Assembly: GCA_947366895.1 (NCBI GenBank) | Contig: CANBBP010000006.1 | Coordinates: 1-63,741 of the forward strand | Length of the DNA stretch: 63,741 nt | DNA from: an uncultured Clostridia bacterium | GTDB lineage: Bacteria > Bacillota > Clostridia > Christensenellales > UBA1242 | Reading direction: 5' to 3' | In this document: positions 45,877 to 53,396 of the stretch, piece after piece | Position numbering within the stretch: the first letter of the stretch is position 1 | Layout: the number at the start of each line of letters is the position of its first letter | The notes under the pieces: generated by a model | What the model saw: only the letters and a program-made list of their open reading frames with translations | Databases searched by the model: none | Told to the model about the DNA's origin: nothing | Position numbers and translations under genes: made by a program

Positions 45877-45922
45877 GGTTCCGTAGACCAACGCTCTATC
45901 CAGTTGAGCTAAGGGTGCATAG
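45877..45922 (-). repeat. displaced 5' half of tRNA-Arg (right end of island)
   Basis: 46 bp identical to 45676-45721, from the 11-bp core to just beyond the tRNA 5' end. Upstream a weak promoter (TTGTAT, 17 bp, TCAAAT on the minus strand, about 45970-45940) fits the original tRNA promoter. Confidence 0.8.
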
Positions 45923-46133
45923 GCAACTATTAATTTGGTAATTTGATATATTAATTGTATTTAATACAATTTATGAATAAACTTCCATATTATCAAACCT
46001 ATGTATTGTATCATTATTTTTATTATAAATCAAGTATCTTAATTTAATTTTTAGTGTATTCTTTTATTTTTGTTATATGTTGCACAAAGTTATAAATATT
46101 AGTCAAAAATTTTTTTATAGGTACTTGAAAATT

Positions 46134-46161
46134 TTTACAAAAGGTGTAGAATGGATATAAT
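46134..46161 (+). promoter_or_regulatory. promoter of the nucleotidyltransferase gene
   Basis: TTTACA (46134-46139), a 16-bp spacer and TATAAT (46156-46161), 42 bp before the ATG. Confidence 0.6.
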
Positions 46162-46203
46162 TACAGGTAGTGCTTTAGTGTTTATAAAAAGGGGATAAAA
46201 ATT

Positions 46204-47646
46204 ATGTCAGAGTTAAAAACAGCTGTTATTATGGCTGGTGGTAAAGGTACAAGACTTTCTTCTATTACTGGGGTTTTGCCTAAACCTATGGTAAATATTA
46301 GAGGAACTCAGGACAAATATTTTGGGCAAGCAAAAGATACAATACTTGAACATCAAATAGATATGTTATCAGAAAACGGAATTAAAGATTTTATTCTTGT
46401 AGTGGGTAATAAAAGAAGTTATATACAAAAAGCATTTACTAACGAAACAATAAATAGAAATCTACCAGGTAGAGACATTACCATTAGGTATTTTGAAGAG
46501 CAGGACCACGCACCTTTGGGTACAGGTGGCTCTTTTTGTTCTAAGGACCTTCAGGAAATGATAGGGAATGATGATTTTATTTTAACCTATGCAGATGTTC
46601 TATTTGATATTAATGTTCAGGATATGTATGCTTTTCATAAACAAGAAAAAGCAGATGCTACTATGCTTGTAGGCCCATGTAAAGAGCCAGATGATAGAGT
46701 TTTATGTCATTTAGGTAAAGATGGCAAACAAATTACAAGACTTATGCAAAAACAGGGTAAAGATGAAGGTCTTCGTGGTTGTTATTTTCCTAATACTGCA
46801 AGAAATGGTATTACTATATTTAATAATCGTTTATTTGAAACATTACCAGGGGAATGTACTTATATGGATATGGAAGCAGATATTTTAGACCCTATGGTTT
46901 ATAATCCTAATTTTAAAGTTTGTGCTTGGAAAACCCCTTGCTATATTAAAGATATAGGCACCGTTGATAGATTTTATGAAGGTGTTAGAGATTTAGAAGA
47001 TGGTGTTCCAGAAGCTAAGAATCCTACAAAAAACCAACAATCATGTGTTGTTTTTAGAGAATGTGACTTGTTTGGTGAGGATGGAAAAATTGATAGAGAT
47101 GTGGCTTCGGCTATTTCAGAATTAAATGACAAAGGTGTTATTGTTGGCTTACAAAAAGATGTTCCATTAATAGATAATAGTGCATTAGGAGAAATGAAAG
47201 TAGATACCGATTTAGTTCGCCAAGGGAATGGGGCTTTTACTAACTTTAAATTTGAAGAAGAGGACATCACTCCACTTATTTCAGCAATGACAGAATGGAA
47301 TATAACTCCTGAAGATACTTATGTAATAGAAAAATTTATTGGTAATGGATTTTTAGTTTCCAATTTTTCAAAAGGGGATCAATCCTTTCAACTTTCTGCT
47401 TCAGCAGCAGTGTATTCAATATTAACACAACTAGAAAATAATAGAGCTTTACAAAATATGGAGAGTGATGAAGTTCAAACTGATAGTACTTTACCTCAAG
47501 ATGAAGGTTTTAGTTTGGGTAATGATTCTTTATCTGCTACCGCTACTAGCGATAATTTGGTAGATGCTCAAATTAAATTGACTGTTGGACAACAAGCGGC
47601 AAATATTGGCACAGATTTAACAACTGAAACTATTATGGAAGCTTAA
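46204..47646 (+). CDS. sugar-phosphate nucleotidyltransferase fused to a degenerate HAD domain
   Basis: A 480-residue protein. Residues 1-265 are a GT-A nucleotidyltransferase of the HddC/GlmU-N type: AVIMAGGKGTRLSSITGVLPKPMV, then APLGTGGS near 105 and ILTYADVLFDI near 128, enough for sugar-1-phosphate activation. Residues ~280-420 align by pattern with a GmhB-like HAD phosphatase, but the DxDGT nucleophile loop reads VVFRECDLF, the VTNQSG strand reads IVGLQKDVP and the GDxxxD loop reads FIGNGFLVSN. So phosphatase activity is probably lost. A Ser/Thr/Asp-rich tail of ~60 residues ends the protein. Heptose- or polysaccharide-precursor synthesis is likely; the substrate is not known. Its leader is 26 nt identical to that of the PHP gene downstream. 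Confidence 0.8.
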   Translation: MSELKTAVIMAGGKGTRLSSITGVLPKPMVNIRGTQDKYFGQAKDTILEHQIDMLSENGIKDFILVVGNKRSYIQKAFTNETINRNLPGRDITIRYFEEQDHAPLGTGGSFCSKDLQEMIGNDDFILTYADVLFDINVQDMYAFHKQEKADATMLVGPCKEPDDRVLCHLGKDGKQITRLMQKQGKDEGLRGCYFPNTARNGITIFNNRLFETLPGECTYMDMEADILDPMVYNPNFKVCAWKTPCYIKDIGTVDRFYEGVRDLEDGVPEAKNPTKNQQSCVVFRECDLFGEDGKIDRDVASAISELNDKGVIVGLQKDVPLIDNSALGEMKVDTDLVRQGNGAFTNFKFEEEDITPLISAMTEWNITPEDTYVIEKFIGNGFLVSNFSKGDQSFQLSASAAVYSILTQLENNRALQNMESDEVQTDSTLPQDEGFSLGNDSLSATATSDNLVDAQIKLTVGQQAANIGTDLTTETIMEA

Positions 47647-47761
47647 AATAAAGGTTTTTATTAAATTTATCTTTTCTTAATTTAACAACTTAATTTATTT
47701 ATCTTTAATCTTTAAAATCTTTATAAAATTTTAAACTTTTATAAATCTAATAATATTAATT

Positions 47762-47800
47762 AAAACAAGGCAAATCTTTTAAAAGTCTTGTTTTTTTTAT
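47762..47800 (+). terminator. terminator after the nucleotidyltransferase gene
   Basis: AAAACAAG...CTTGTTTTTTTT hairpin. Confidence 0.65.
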
Positions 47801-47855
47801 TGTGAAATTGTATAATTTTAATAGATGTTTGTTTATAAAAAGGGGATAAAAATTA

Positions 47856-48743
47856 ATGATTGATATGCATATTCATACCACTAATTCAGACGGTATATAT
47901 AGTGTTGCTCAAATATTGGAAATGGCTCAAAATAATAAACTTGATTATATTTCTTTTACAGACCACGATAGAGTTAGTGCTTATGAAGAAATTAAAGGAA
48001 TTGCTAAAAAAGCTTTATTTTCAGGTAAAATTATACCTGGTTGTGAATTAAGGTTTGTTTATGATAAAACTCAGTTTGAAGTTTTATGTTATGGCTTTGA
48101 CTATGAAAAGTTTAGTAAGTCTTATTGGGTTTCAATAGATGCTTATTTAAATATTAAAAAAGGGATATTAAATAATTGTCTAGAAAAAGGTAAAAAGGTT
48201 GGTTTTGTTTATAATCCTATAGAATTTCACCCTGAATCTAAACCTGAAAAAGATTTCTACATGGAACTACTTAAACATGAAGAAAATTTACCAATACTTA
48301 AAAAATATGATATTAATCATTCTGGTGAATTTTTTAGAAAACTTGTTGCTAATAAGGAAAGTCCTATGTTTTTTGATGCTACTGACTATTCTTTAACTTT
48401 TGATGAAGCTGTTGATTTTGTTCATGAATGTGGGGGAATTGCTATTCTTGCACATCCTTTTGGGGTGTATAAGGTTGATGATCCTAAAAAACTTCTTAGC
48501 GAACTTCTTGCTAAAAATAAATTAGATGGTTTGGAATGTTGTCATGCAGATATAAAGCCTGAAGAAAGTGAATACTTATTAGACCTATGTAAAAAACATA
48601 ATTTAATATCTACTGGTGGCAGTGATTTCCATGGCTATCCAAATCAAGTGTTTGCTAAATGGAATAAGGGTCAAAAAGACATTGAAACAAAGTTATTAGA
48701 TAAGTTTTTGGAGAAAATAGATAAATCAACAATTATTGATTAA
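47856..48743 (+). CDS. PHP-domain phosphoesterase
   Basis: A 295-residue metal-dependent phosphoesterase of the PHP superfamily. Metal ligands are visible: DMHIHTTNSDG at the N-terminus, FTDHDRVSAYEE near 32-40, PGCELRF near 60, IAILAHPFG near 195 and GGSDFHGYPN near 260. Relatives act on nucleotides such as 3',5'-bisphosphates or on nucleic acid ends; the substrate cannot be read from sequence. GGGG lies before the ATG in a leader shared with the upstream nucleotidyltransferase gene. Confidence 0.9.
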   Translation: MIDMHIHTTNSDGIYSVAQILEMAQNNKLDYISFTDHDRVSAYEEIKGIAKKALFSGKIIPGCELRFVYDKTQFEVLCYGFDYEKFSKSYWVSIDAYLNIKKGILNNCLEKGKKVGFVYNPIEFHPESKPEKDFYMELLKHEENLPILKKYDINHSGEFFRKLVANKESPMFFDATDYSLTFDEAVDFVHECGGIAILAHPFGVYKVDDPKKLLSELLAKNKLDGLECCHADIKPEESEYLLDLCKKHNLISTGGSDFHGYPNQVFAKWNKGQKDIETKLLDKFLEKIDKSTIID

Positions 48744-48845
48744 CAAACTTTAAGCATATAAGAATTTATAAAATTAATTATAAAAACATATAAAAAAGAT
48801 ATTTAGATTTAAAAAACAAAATTATAATTTAAAGGTAACTTATGT

Positions 48846-49307
48846 ATGACAAAAATAATAATGATAAGTGATTCTCATGGTAATAGAAGAAAACTTGAAA
48901 ATCTAATAAATGCTAGCAATTTTGATTATATATTTTTTTTAGGTGATGGTTTAAGTGACTTGGAAAATCTAAACAATTATAATATTAAAAAAGTAAGTGG
49001 TAATTGTGATTTTTTTTCAAGTGAAGCAATTACTAGATATGAAAATCTTGAAGGGTTTAAAATTATGCTTACTCATGGTCATGATTTTAAATCTAAGTTT
49101 ACTAAATCACTTATGCTTGAAAATGCAAAAAACAATTATTGTGATATTGTGTGCTCAGGGCATACCCACAAACAGGGGCAAGAATTTATAGATGGTGTTT
49201 TATTTATAAATCCTGGTGCTTTTAAAAATGGTCAATATGGCGTTCTTACTTTAGAAAAAAACTCTAAACCTAATGTTGAACTTTTTACTTTAGATTCTAA
49301 TAAGTAG
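48846..49307 (+). CDS. YfcE/MJ0936-family metallophosphoesterase
   Basis: A 153-residue calcineurin-like phosphodiesterase with the small-family layout: MISDSHGN (D-x-H), FFLGDGLSDLE (GD), VSGNCDF (GNCD), LTHGHDF (HGH) and CSGHTHKQ (GHTH). These residues bind the two-metal centre. The family hydrolyses phosphodiesters with unknown natural targets. AAAGGT precedes the ATG by about ten bases. It follows the PHP phosphoesterase by 102 bp, and both may act on nucleotides. Confidence 0.93.
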   Translation: MTKIIMISDSHGNRRKLENLINASNFDYIFFLGDGLSDLENLNNYNIKKVSGNCDFFSSEAITRYENLEGFKIMLTHGHDFKSKFTKSLMLENAKNNYCDIVCSGHTHKQGQEFIDGVLFINPGAFKNGQYGVLTLEKNSKPNVELFTLDSNK

Positions 49308-49325
49308 TTTATATATAATTTTTTA

Positions 49326-49360
49326 TAAAAACATATAGTGAAGTAACTATATGTTTTTTT
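49326..49360. terminator. bidirectional terminator
   Basis: AAAAACATATAGT/ACTATATGTTTTTTT stem between convergent genes. Confidence 0.85.
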
Positions 49361-49367
49361 ATTTCTT

Positions 49368-49643
49368 TTAATTAAAATAGTATTCTTTTGATTTTTTACT
49401 ATTATCTATAGTGTTATTGCTAATGCAAATTTGTATATAAGGACTATCACTTAATGTTCTAAGCACACTATCTATTGTGTTATCTATCGCTTTTATTAGT
49501 TCATCTTTTTCTTCAATTGTAAAATGTTTACTATTGCATAGGCTTTCAACTTCTCTTATAAAATAATTTATTTGTGAGGAAGCTTTGTCTTTACACATTT
49601 CTTCATAGAAATTACTTAAACAATAGTAAATATATTTGTTCAT
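49368..49643 (-). CDS. small hypothetical protein
   Basis: A 91-residue mostly helical, soluble protein that I do not recognise. It contains a helix pair (IREVESLCNSKHFTIEEKDEL and IDNTIDSVLRTLSD) and an Asn/Lys-rich end. AAGGA precedes the ATG. It is divergent from an XRE gene, and the shared region holds three ATAAGA-type palindromes, so the XRE protein probably controls both. Confidence 0.6.
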   Translation of the reverse strand: MNKYIYYCLSNFYEEMCKDKASSQINYFIREVESLCNSKHFTIEEKDELIKAIDNTIDSVLRTLSDSPYIQICISNNTIDNSKKSKEYYFN

Positions 49644-49707
49644 ATTTATTCCTTTTAATTAAGTATTTTAAAAATTTTATTTTTTGAAATCTATTTAATT
49701 ACAAGTA

Positions 49708-49786
49708 ATAAGAGAAGTTCTTATAAATGTTTTAAAAATAAGAGTATCTCTAACTATTAATATATAAAAATAAGAGATTATCTTAT
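49708..49786. promoter_or_regulatory. three ATAAGA-N5-TCTTAT operators
   Basis: Perfect palindromes ATAAGA-N5-TCTTAT at 49708-49724 and 49770-49786, with a degraded middle copy at 49738-49754. Spacing is 30 and 32 bp, about three DNA turns, as for cooperative binding of a dimeric XRE repressor. They lie between divergent genes. Confidence 0.65.
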
Positions 49787-49856
49787 TTATTAAGAATAGA
49801 ATTCTGGAAATTGATAAATATTTTAATCTATATAACAATAATGGCAAGGAGTTGCT

Positions 49857-50201
49857 ATGAATTTAAAAGAAATTAGAATTTCAAAAGGATTAAAACAAAA
49901 GAGAGTTGCAATGGATTTAAATTTAAACCCTGTAACATATAATGGTTATGAAACTGGTAAAAGTGAACCAAGTATAGAAATGATTATCAAACTTGCTGAA
50001 TATTTTAATGTTACTACTGATGAATTATTAGGTGCTAAAAGAGAAATTATAAATTTAAGTGAAAAAAGAAATTTATTAGAGAAAATTAATAAATTGACTG
50101 AAGCTGAATGCTTTAATCTAAACATTTATGCTGATGCATTAATTTGTACAAGAATAGTGCATAAGGGAAAAATCAATAGTATTATTGAAGAAAAAGAATA
50201 A
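49857..50201 (+). CDS. XRE-family transcriptional regulator
   Basis: A 114-residue protein; residues 1-60 form the helix-turn-helix with GLKQKRVAMDLNLNPVTYNGYETGKSEPS and a KLAEYFNVTTDELLG end. The C-terminal ~50 residues are helical and probably form dimers. AAGGAG precedes the ATG. It likely binds the ATAAGA-type operators just upstream and so controls itself and the divergent gene at 49368-49643; this is inferred from position. Confidence 0.85.
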   Translation: MNLKEIRISKGLKQKRVAMDLNLNPVTYNGYETGKSEPSIEMIIKLAEYFNVTTDELLGAKREIINLSEKRNLLEKINKLTEAECFNLNIYADALICTRIVHKGKINSIIEEKE

Positions 50202-50230
50202 TAATTATATTTTTTAACTATATCAATATA

Positions 50231-50280
50231 TACGAGTATTGCTCGTAAGTCAAGCATTAAACGAATATTTTTCGTATACT
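50231..50280 (+). promoter_or_regulatory. two palindromic operators overlapping a promoter
   Basis: TACGAGTATTGCTCGTA (50231-50247) and ACGAATATTTTTCGT (50261-50275), centres 29 bp apart, followed at once by a -10 box TATACT (50275-50280) that ends seven bases before the ATG at 50288. Repressor binding would cover the promoter. Confidence 0.65.
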
Positions 50281-50287
50281 TAATCAT

Positions 50288-50488
50288 ATGGAAATTGGAA
50301 GAATTATTAGAGAACTAAGAAAAGAAAACAATATGTCGCAAAGTGAACTTGCAACTAAGTTATATTTAAGTCAAGATACTATATCATTATGGGAACTTAA
50401 TAAAAGTTTGCCTGATATACCTTCTCTTGTAAAATTATCTAAAATATTTAAAGTGAGTACAGATTATTTATTGGGTCTTGAAGAATAA
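50288..50488 (+). CDS. small XRE-family repressor
   Basis: A 66-residue protein that is almost only a helix-turn-helix: LRKENNMSQSELATKLYLSQDTISLWELNKSLPD and a LSKIFKVSTDYLLGLEE end. No Shine-Dalgarno site precedes it; the -10 box lies seven bases upstream, so the mRNA is likely leaderless and may be made at low level. The two CGA/TCG palindromes just upstream fit self-repression. Confidence 0.85.
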   Translation: MEIGRIIRELRKENNMSQSELATKLYLSQDTISLWELNKSLPDIPSLVKLSKIFKVSTDYLLGLEE

Positions 50489-50776
50489 CTTTTATTGTTC
50501 TTTATTTTAAATATAAGTATTATTCTTTATCAGTAGGGTAGTTAATAAATTGTTTTTTTTCTTAATATTAAAAACTATAAACAAGACCTTTTTAAAGTCT
50601 TGTTTTGTTTGCTTTGAAAAAATAATCATAAGAAAAATAATTAACTATTTAATTGTTATAGATTTTTAATTCAAAAGAATATCTAAATAAACTGTTATAA
50701 ATAACTTTTTAAGGTTTATATTATAAAAAAATCTCACAAACCACAAGTTGTAAATTTAAACTAAAATGGAATATAG
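50489..50776. other. AT-rich intergenic stretch
   Basis: It holds a terminator at 50579-50606 and otherwise no frame, RNA or repeat that I can support. Confidence 0.4.
50579..50606 (+). terminator. terminator after the small XRE gene
   Basis: AACAAGAC/GTCTTGTTTT hairpin. Confidence 0.75.
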
Positions 50777-50854
50777 GTTAGAATCAAACTTTTTTGGAAA
50801 GATGGCGAAAGAGGAACAGAACATTTAAGTCCAGATTATGAAAACTTTAATTAA
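50777..50854 (+). pseudogene. 3' fragment of a lost gene
   Basis: About 25 codons ending in TAA (50852-50854) read VRIKLFWKDGERGTEHLSPD and a short end, clearly protein-like, but an in-frame stop precedes them at 50774. The DUF4417 gene starts nine bases later with its ribosome site just after this stop, so this was an upstream operon partner that was deleted. Confidence 0.5.
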
Positions 50855-50863
50855 GGAGATGAT

Positions 50864-51949
50864 ATGAAAGAAAAAACAGACTATGAAATAAATAAAGATA
50901 AGAAGAAAGAGAAATTAGTTCGTAATGAATTCTTATATTATAACCAGTCATATGGTAAATACGATTTTCCTATAATTAAAAAACAAGATATAGATGTAGA
51001 AAAAATAAGGTTTTTAAGTTATGTTAATTCAAAGAAGGAAGATACTGAAAATAGAGATAAAACAATACACTTTTTTACTTATGATTGGTTGTTTGCTAGT
51101 GTTTATGAAGATGCTCAAGAAGAACTTGAAAAACTAAGTCAATATTATTGCTTGCTTTCTCCCGATTTTAGTATATTTACAAATATGCCACTTGCACTGC
51201 AAATTGAAAGTATTTTTAAAAATCGTTGGTGTGGAGCTTATTGGCAAAGTAAAGGATTAAGAGTTATTCCTACTGTTAGTTGGGGAGATGAAAGAACTTT
51301 TGATTTTTGTTTTGATGGTATAGAGGAAGGTTCTATTGTGGCAGTATGCACTTATTATCGTGAAAATGATGAACATTCGTTTATGCTTGGTTATAATGAA
51401 ATGATGAAGAAAATTAAACCAAAAGTTGTTATTTGTTATGATGAACCTTTTAAGAGTATGACTGGAAATATAAAAGAGTTCTTGCCTACTACTTACGAAT
51501 GGACTAAAAATTTAAGTTGGAGAGAATTTGCACATTTTAAATGGGAAAAACATAATAAAAATGTTATTGGCTTAAATAAAAATGACTTTAAGTATTTTAA
51601 ATATGATGACCCGTATGAAAAAATAGATTTAAAAGCCTGTGATGTTTGTGAAAAAGTTGTAGAGATAGACCAATTTGGTAACGGTGATTGTGAAAATTGT
51701 GGTTGGCATTTAGATAAATTTTGTGAAGAAAATCCTAATAAAGTAAGTTATCCAAATTTATTATCATTAAATAAAGCAAAAATTTTATTCAAAGAAGGTA
51801 GAAAATTATTACCAGATTTTGATGACTTTATTGAAGGACTAAAAATGTATAGCGAAATGGAATTTTGGCATAATAATAAATATTATGGAGTTTGTAATAC
51901 AAGTAAAGGCATAGAATTCTTTGAAGATAAAAATTATGATTGCATGTAA
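50864..51949 (+). CDS. DUF4417 protein, truncated by an in-frame stop
   Basis: A 361-residue soluble protein. The centre (about 80-220) matches DUF4417, a domain found mainly in phages, plasmids and other mobile DNA of Bacillota: LLSPDFSIFTNMPLALQIE, CGAYWQSKGLRVIPTVSWGD and FDGIEEGSIVAVCTY. A zinc ribbon of two CxxC pairs (CDVC and CENC) lies near 258-280. AGGAG precedes the ATG. The TAA at 51947-51949 is followed in the same frame by 34 more protein-like codons to 52054, so the native protein was probably about 395 residues. Function unknown. Confidence 0.75.
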   Translation: MKEKTDYEINKDKKKEKLVRNEFLYYNQSYGKYDFPIIKKQDIDVEKIRFLSYVNSKKEDTENRDKTIHFFTYDWLFASVYEDAQEELEKLSQYYCLLSPDFSIFTNMPLALQIESIFKNRWCGAYWQSKGLRVIPTVSWGDERTFDFCFDGIEEGSIVAVCTYYRENDEHSFMLGYNEMMKKIKPKVVICYDEPFKSMTGNIKEFLPTTYEWTKNLSWREFAHFKWEKHNKNVIGLNKNDFKYFKYDDPYEKIDLKACDVCEKVVEIDQFGNGDCENCGWHLDKFCEENPNKVSYPNLLSLNKAKILFKEGRKLLPDFDDFIEGLKMYSEMEFWHNNKYYGVCNTSKGIEFFEDKNYDCM

Positions 51950-52054
51950 AGTTATAAAACAGTAGAAGAATTTAAACAAAAAGCACATATAAATGAAAAA
52001 CTCTTAAAAAATATTTGGAATGAAGTAAAAAATGTCAACTATATGCAAGGATAA
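51950..52054 (+). pseudogene. detached C-terminal tail of the DUF4417 gene
   Basis: In-frame continuation after the TAA: SYKTVEEFKQKAHINEK and onwards to TAA at 52052-52054, without a start codon or ribosome site of its own. The codons TGC ATG TAA just before it look like a nine-base insertion. Confidence 0.6.
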
Positions 52055-52095
52055 AGATATAATAATTATAAAATATTTAAAACATAAAACAACAA

Positions 52096-52127
52096 AAAAC
52101 ACCAATTATTATAATTGGTGTTTTATA
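52096..52127 (-). terminator. terminator after initiator tRNA
   Basis: AAACACCAATT/AATTGGTGTTT stem with T-runs on both strands, just past the tRNA 3' end. Confidence 0.8.
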
Positions 52128-52137
52128 TTTTAATAAA

Positions 52138-52213
<76 letters not shown>

Positions 52214-52236
52214 ATAATTAATTATTAATGGAAATT

Positions 52237-52265
52237 ATTATATCAGGACTGTAATAATCTGTCAA
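52237..52265 (-). promoter_or_regulatory. promoter of initiator tRNA-Met
   Basis: Minus-strand TTGACA (52265-52260), 17-bp spacer and TATAAT (52242-52237): a full consensus promoter. Confidence 0.85.
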
Positions 52266-52411
52266 GTATATTGTATTATAATATTTTAAAAAATATTACT
52301 AATTATTATGTTGTATTATTTTTATTATATTTCCATTTTAATAATATATTTACATTAAATTTATTATTTATCCTTTATAATTTGCTTTAATAAAAGGATC
52401 AATTAAAACAT

Positions 52412-52440
52412 TTGATTTTTTTTATTAATATTGGTATAAT
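52412..52440 (+). promoter_or_regulatory. promoter of dpaA
   Basis: TTGATT (52412-52417), 17-bp spacer and TATAAT (52435-52440). This looks like a vegetative sigma-A promoter; a mother-cell sigma-K or sigma-E site is not evident. Confidence 0.55.
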
Positions 52441-52486
52441 TTATTTATAATTTGTTTAAAACCTATAAATATTAAGGAAAAATTTA

Positions 52487-53254
52487 ATGAACTATTATTT
52501 AGATTTAAGTGATAATAGATTTGAATTTATTAAAAGTTTTTTTGAAAATAAAGGTTTAAGTTATTTTGATTTTTCTAGTTGTGATGCAAATGAAATAAAA
52601 GATAGTGATGTAATAATACTTTCACCCGCTTATAAACTTACAAATGTTTTGGTAAGTAAGTTCCATAGGAATATAACATTATTTGCAGGGAACGTTACTG
52701 ATGATTTAAAACTATCTTTTAGAGAAAAAAATATAACTTATATTAATTTTATGGAAGATGAAGAATTTGTTTTAAAAAATGCAAGTCTTACATCCGAAGC
52801 CATGTTATGTGAACTTTTAACTCATACTAAACTATCTTTTTATGAAATGAGAGTTTTAATATTAGGTGGGGGTAGAGTAGCAAAAGCCATAGGTTCATTA
52901 TTTGAAAAATTAAAATTAAATTATAATCTTTCAACTATTGAAAAAAAAGAACTTTTTAATAATAAGAATTTATATTCTAAAAATATAGAATGGAGAACTT
53001 TCAAAGATAATCTAAAGGAATATAATGTTATTATAAATACAATTCCTGCTAAAATTTTTTGTAAAGATGATGAAAAAAGATTTTTAAAAAATAGTTTTTT
53101 ATTTGAGGTTTCATCTTCTAGATGTTTAGAAAATGAAAATCCAAAAGACTTTAGATATATTTTATGTCCTGCTTTGCCTTCAAGATATACTTCTTATTCA
53201 GCAGGAGAACTTATTAAAGAAGTTATAGAAAAAAATATAGATTTGAATAATTAA
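52487..53254 (+). CDS. dpaA: dipicolinate synthase subunit A
   Basis: A 255-residue protein, shorter than the usual ~290-300 (SpoVFA). It has the two-part family layout: an N-terminal region ending SEAMLCELLTHTKLSFYEMRVLILGGGRVAKAIGSLF, where the Rossmann loop LGGGRVAKAIG binds NAD(P), then NVIINTIPAKIF and the terminal CPALPSRYTSYSAGELIKEVI. DpaA with DpaB turns dihydroxy-tetrahydrodipicolinate to dipicolinic acid, the calcium chelator of endospore cores. AAGGA precedes the ATG. dpaB follows 142 bp later. The gene implies a spore-forming organism. Confidence 0.82.
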   Translation: MNYYLDLSDNRFEFIKSFFENKGLSYFDFSSCDANEIKDSDVIILSPAYKLTNVLVSKFHRNITLFAGNVTDDLKLSFREKNITYINFMEDEEFVLKNASLTSEAMLCELLTHTKLSFYEMRVLILGGGRVAKAIGSLFEKLKLNYNLSTIEKKELFNNKNLYSKNIEWRTFKDNLKEYNVIINTIPAKIFCKDDEKRFLKNSFLFEVSSSRCLENENPKDFRYILCPALPSRYTSYSAGELIKEVIEKNIDLNN

Positions 53255-53396
53255 AGTTTATAATTAAATTTAATTTATTTTAAAAATTAATTTAATAGTT
53301 TTTAAATTATTTTCTTTTTATTTTACATTTTTTGGTATTGTTTAATGTAGTATAGGTAATAAGCAAGTTAAATGAAACAAAATAAAAGGAAAAATT

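Larger units (their letters stand above)
41981..45887. mobile_element. island inserted in the anticodon loop of a tRNA-Arg gene
   Basis: About 3.9 kb bounded by direct copies of an 11-bp core, GGTTCCGTAGA (41981-41991 and 45877-45887), a third copy lying inside the intact tRNA (45676-45686). Left of the island is a tRNA-Arg 3' half with its terminator; right of it is the matching 5' half. Inside are the ATPase/TOPRIM pair, a decayed IS200, a full replacement tRNA-Arg and a hairpin-rich segment. No integrase is present, so it is a remnant, a satellite needing help, or two successive events. Anticodon-loop crossovers are typical of tyrosine recombinases. Confidence 0.65.

Noticed and set aside
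45667..45891. 74-codon minus-strand open frame with APLAQLDRALVYG
   Set aside because: It is the tRNA-Arg sequence read as protein, a well-known artefact.
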